Positions 5,177 through 7,742 of a stretch of DNA of 7,742 bases are shown here, piece after piece. The notes under the pieces are model-generated. The model worked only from the letters and a program-made list of their open reading frames with translations. It searched no databases and was not told the DNA's origin. The stretch lies in the NCBI GenBank assembly GCA_028689195.1, contig JAQTWR010000118.1, forward strand, positions 1 through 7,742, written 5' to 3'. The stretch is from Anaerolineales bacterium (GTDB lineage Bacteria; Chloroflexota; Anaerolineae; Anaerolineales; Villigracilaceae). The position numbers and the translations under genes are program-made. Each line of letters opens with the position of its first letter. Within the stretch, counting starts at the first letter, position 1.

Positions 5177-6643
5177 TTATGCGGGAATAAATTTGAGAAT
5201 GTATTTTTTGAAAAATATTCGCGCAAGTATGCTTGTCGCGAACGTACTTGCAATAACCAGAAAAAGAATCAAACGCGGAAAACTTTCAATCCAGCCGTTT
5301 TGAAATGCCAGATAGGTCAAGCCGATCAACGCCAATCCGCTTAATGCGTGCGGCAGCGAGCTACGCCAGATCAAATTAGCGAAGTTTGCACGAAAAGTCA
5401 GAGGATTGTACAAACGAAAAGCGAGCAGCATTATCATGGTTGCGGGGACGCACATGCGTACAACAAACGTAAATGTCCTCCAGTTATGTTGATACAAGTT
5501 ACCCAAACCGAGTCGCAATACAAAAGCCATCCAAAGCGCCAACGATAAAGCCGCAATATCCAGAGCGAACAACCACAGCATTTGCTTGTTAGCGTTCAGC
5601 CATATCCGCGAGGGCGTTTCGAATTTGAGATACGACAAAATGGAAAGCAATATCGCCAACGCAATAAAAACGTATGCAAATATCGGCGCGGGGACCTGAA
5701 TATTATATTTACCAAGGGTGCGCTCGGCGAGCCAGCGCAACGGGATATTGGTGATGTAGAGCGCATAACTTGCGTCGCCAAGGGTTTTTAGCCATGGATG
5801 GCTGAAAGTCTGTGATAGAAACGAAGTGTCCAGCGCAAGCGTAATAATAATCAATATATAAATCGGCGCAAGCAAGCCAAATTCCAGCGTATTAAAGGCG
5901 GTATAAAGATGAAGATACGGCTGCAACAACAAAGCCGCAATCAATAACGCCAACCCCAATATGAGAAGCCCCAAATTAACACGCTGGCGCACAGACTCTT
6001 TATTTACCCTTTGATACCAGACGCCGGCGACTATGCCAATAACAAAACTGCTTAGATAAACAGGCGGGAAGTAAACCAAATAGAGGTAAGTCTCGTCTGC
6101 AACTCGCGCCAATGTACCGGTCAGCGCCCACTGGCTTGCTCCCCAAAAAAGCGTTGCGACAACAATCAAATTGCGCGTGGAAAGGCGGGAAAGCGGCGGA
6201 AGTAAAAACGGAAAAGCCGCGTACAGAAATACTTCTACCGAGAGCGACCACGCAACATAGTTGAATGAAACCGCGTATGATGGAATCCAAGATTGGACAA
6301 GGAATAGGTTTGCCCATATTTTCCTCGAATCTACTTTTGCCATGATGTCCAGATAATATAAACAGGCAAGCAGAAAAGATAGGAGATAAATTGGGTAAAT
6401 ACGAGCAAAGCGTGAAAAGAAATATTCGTTCAACCTCAGTTTTTTATCGGTCGAAGAGTACGCGAAGGAGAGAACGAAGCCCGACAATACAAAAAAATAA
6501 GTTACGGCAATGTACCCCGAAGCGAATATTTCGCGGAGGAAGGGATGTTGATCGAATGGTGGAACATTTTTAGCGGTGTGAAACAATACCACCGATAACG
6601 CCGCGATAAAGCGCGTAAAAGTCAGTTGTTCTATGCGCCTCAC
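5177..6643 (-). CDS. Acyltransferase-3 family membrane protein with C-terminal FlaA1/CapD-type membrane module
   Basis: This is a 488-residue polytopic membrane protein. Residues 1-345 are an acyltransferase-3 domain (OafA-like), which in this family O-acylates surface sugars or lipids. It has the R-x10-H motif (R11, H22), FFVLSGFVLS (50-59), the SRFARIYP loop (77-84, R78 and R81), WSLSVE (132-137) and LGDASYALYITNIPL (288-302). Residues 355-485 form an extra module of about four membrane helices (LDIAALSLALWMAFVLRLG, then a polar W451-I-E-S-F-P-R457 loop before the last helix). This resembles the N-terminal membrane part of FlaA1/CapD dehydratases and some sugar transferases. The protein stops 10-odd residues after the last helix, with no Rossmann or transferase domain. 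The start is GTG (6643-6641), one base after the TAA of the upstream homologue, with no strong Shine-Dalgarno, so translation is probably coupled. The modifying group and target are unknown. Confidence 0.9.
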   Translation of the reverse strand: MRRIEQLTFTRFIAALSVVLFHTAKNVPPFDQHPFLREIFASGYIAVTYFFVLSGFVLSFAYSSTDKKLRLNEYFFSRFARIYPIYLLSFLLACLYYLDIMAKVDSRKIWANLFLVQSWIPSYAVSFNYVAWSLSVEVFLYAAFPFLLPPLSRLSTRNLIVVATLFWGASQWALTGTLARVADETYLYLVYFPPVYLSSFVIGIVAGVWYQRVNKESVRQRVNLGLLILGLALLIAALLLQPYLHLYTAFNTLEFGLLAPIYILIIITLALDTSFLSQTFSHPWLKTLGDASYALYITNIPLRWLAERTLGKYNIQVPAPIFAYVFIALAILLSILSYLKFETPSRIWLNANKQMLWLFALDIAALSLALWMAFVLRLGLGNLYQHNWRTFTFVVRMCVPATMIMLLAFRLYNPLTFRANFANLIWRSSLPHALSGLALIGLTYLAFQNGWIESFPRLILFLVIASTFATSILARIFFKKYILKFIPA

Positions 6644-6644
6644 G

Positions 6645-7742
6645 TTACGCCGCCAAAGATTTCGGAGAATAGAATTTCGCGCGTCTAAATAGATATCGGA
6701 CTAACAGCGAAAGGGAAAGCACAATTGCCCAATCCGTTATAAAAACGCTGCGCGGGAAATTTTCAAACCAATTGAGGGAATAACCCGCGTAAATAATGCC
6801 CGTAAGCACGGCAGAGCCAATCGTTGCTGAAACTAGGACGGAGCGGACGAGTTGCATCGTCGAGCCATAAAGCATGGATGGGTTGAGCGCGTTAAACGCC
6901 GCCGAGAAGCCGATGCGCAAAAGGAAGGCGCTCCAAAACATCAGGCGCATCATGTCGTAGTATGAAGCAAACTCACGCCTGGTGCCAAAGCGGAAGCGGA
7001 AAGAAAAATAAATGGAGGCGGACAGTATCGCAAGGTCTATCAAGAGAAGCGGCATACTGACGCGTTGAAGAGTCTTTTTTAGTTTTTTGCGCAATGGTAT
7101 ATCTACATAAAAATGAAGAATAAAGCCAAGCGCAATCATCAAGGGCAGGAAGGTGTAATCAAATATCGCGTTAGGATCGGCAAATGTTAGATTCCCAAGC
7201 GCGCGTTGATAAATCCATATCACTGGGACATGGAAAATATACAAGGCGTAGGATATTTCGCCAAGGTTAACAAAAGTCGGGCGGCTGAGAAAAACGGAGA
7301 AACGCGTTTTCTCCATAGAAAGCGAGAGTATCGTTATAACAAGCACAGGCGCTAGAACGCCCGACAACAATTGGTATCCGTGCGGCAGGCGCGGGTATAC
7401 GCTTCCCGCAATAACAAAAAGGGCAATAAAAAGGACGCTGCCCGCCAAAGTAAGCAAAACTGCGCGCGGCGAGATGTTTTGCGATTGTCCAATGCGTAAA
7501 TACCATATCCCGCCAACGACTCCCATAATGAAGGAGTGCAGGTGAAAGAGGGGAAAGTAGGCGACAAATCGCTCCCATGACGGGAAATACAGAGACCAGA
7601 GGATGTATAGGAAGGTCTGGCTGAAAACCCAAAAGATAATCGAAGTCCAAAGGAGTTTTTTTGTAGATTGACGATATGCCCAAATAGTAAAAAACGGGAA
7701 TATTGCGTAAAAGAAAAATTCAACGGTCAGCGACCATGAAGC
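6645..7742 (-). CDS. Second acyltransferase-3 protein of the same architecture (5' end outside window)
   Basis: The frame is open from the right edge to a TAA at 6647-6645, giving 365 residues. It starts inside the acyltransferase domain at A-S-W-S-L-T-V-E, which aligns with WSLSVE at residues 132-137 of the neighbour, so about 130 N-terminal residues are missing. LGEISYALYIFHVPV (160-174 of the fragment) matches the late domain motif. A C-terminal module follows at about 230-355, with LLIDLAILSASIYFSFRFRFG, W325-F-E-N-F-P-R331 and a last helix ending in VRYLFRR. It is homologous to the C-terminal module of the neighbour and closest in look to the FlaA1/CapD membrane region, again without a catalytic domain. 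An internal ATG at 7526 is not the start, because clear family sequence lies upstream of it. The two genes look like a tandem duplication that has diverged considerably. Confidence 0.9.
   Translation of the reverse strand, partial: ASWSLTVEFFFYAIFPFFTIWAYRQSTKKLLWTSIIFWVFSQTFLYILWSLYFPSWERFVAYFPLFHLHSFIMGVVGGIWYLRIGQSQNISPRAVLLTLAGSVLFIALFVIAGSVYPRLPHGYQLLSGVLAPVLVITILSLSMEKTRFSVFLSRPTFVNLGEISYALYIFHVPVIWIYQRALGNLTFADPNAIFDYTFLPLMIALGFILHFYVDIPLRKKLKKTLQRVSMPLLLIDLAILSASIYFSFRFRFGTRREFASYYDMMRLMFWSAFLLRIGFSAAFNALNPSMLYGSTMQLVRSVLVSATIGSAVLTGIIYAGYSLNWFENFPRSVFITDWAIVLSLSLLVRYLFRRAKFYSPKSLAA

Noticed and set aside
4516..5253. 245-residue minus-strand open frame crossing the terminator
   Set aside because: It overlaps the end of the acyltransferase gene, the terminator stem and the unknown gene, and its composition is shadow-like.
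5177..5581. Acyltransferase gene read as a frameshifted fusion to a broken dehydratase
   Set aside because: The gene ends in a clean stop followed 3 nt later by a terminator, leaving no room for dehydratase remnants, and the neighbour has the same ending. Truncation by recent mutation is therefore unlikely.
7267..7723. Overlapping minus-strand open frames near the right edge
   Set aside because: The frame ending at 6645 continues open to 7742 and shows acyltransferase family sequence throughout, so these alternative frames and the internal ATG at 7526 are not real starts or genes.

Overview
The window is a compact bacterial segment with eight protein genes, two of them cut by the window edges or probably so. 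There are no RNA genes, no insertion sequences and no CRISPR array that I can see. The mix of ordinary Shine-Dalgarno sites, sigma70-like promoters, GC-leaning codons with frequent cgc/gcg runs, and the flavour of the PanB and ABC proteins suggests an environmental bacterium, possibly of the Chloroflexota (Anaerolineae). That placement is an impression from sequence style, not a proof.

Layout from left to right. Positions 1-189 hold the C-terminal end of an unrecognised plus-strand gene, followed by a rho-independent terminator. A perfect 33-bp palindrome (283-315) separates it from a convergent minus-strand block. That block, in transcription order, is a type IV half ABC exporter (2849 to 1092), a small multi-spanning membrane protein (1021 to 578) and a four-cysteine zinc-ribbon protein (568 to 326). 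The last two are tightly coupled. Divergent from the exporter is panB (2961-3818) with a good promoter. It is followed by a second copy of the palindrome (3826-3854) and then a 420-residue conserved-looking protein of unknown function (3871-5133). A 12-bp-stem terminator (5144-5173) closes this unit and also closes the convergent minus-strand block to its right.

The right third is a minus-strand pair of acyltransferase-3 family membrane proteins, one complete (6643 to 5177) and one running off the right edge (7742 to 6645). One base separates the stop of the first from the start of the second. Both carry the same C-terminal addition: a four-helix membrane module that resembles the N-terminal membrane region of FlaA1/CapD-type sugar-nucleotide dehydratases and related polyprenyl-phosphate sugar transferases, but with no catalytic domain behind it. 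They probably act on surface polysaccharide.

The most notable observations are (1) this tandem acyltransferase plus orphan FlaA1-type membrane module architecture, (2) the two near-identical palindromes, each placed 7-10 nt after a stop codon, (3) the unknown 420-residue gene behind panB, and (4) an ABC half-exporter with Asp in place of the catalytic Walker B Glu and no partner gene in view.
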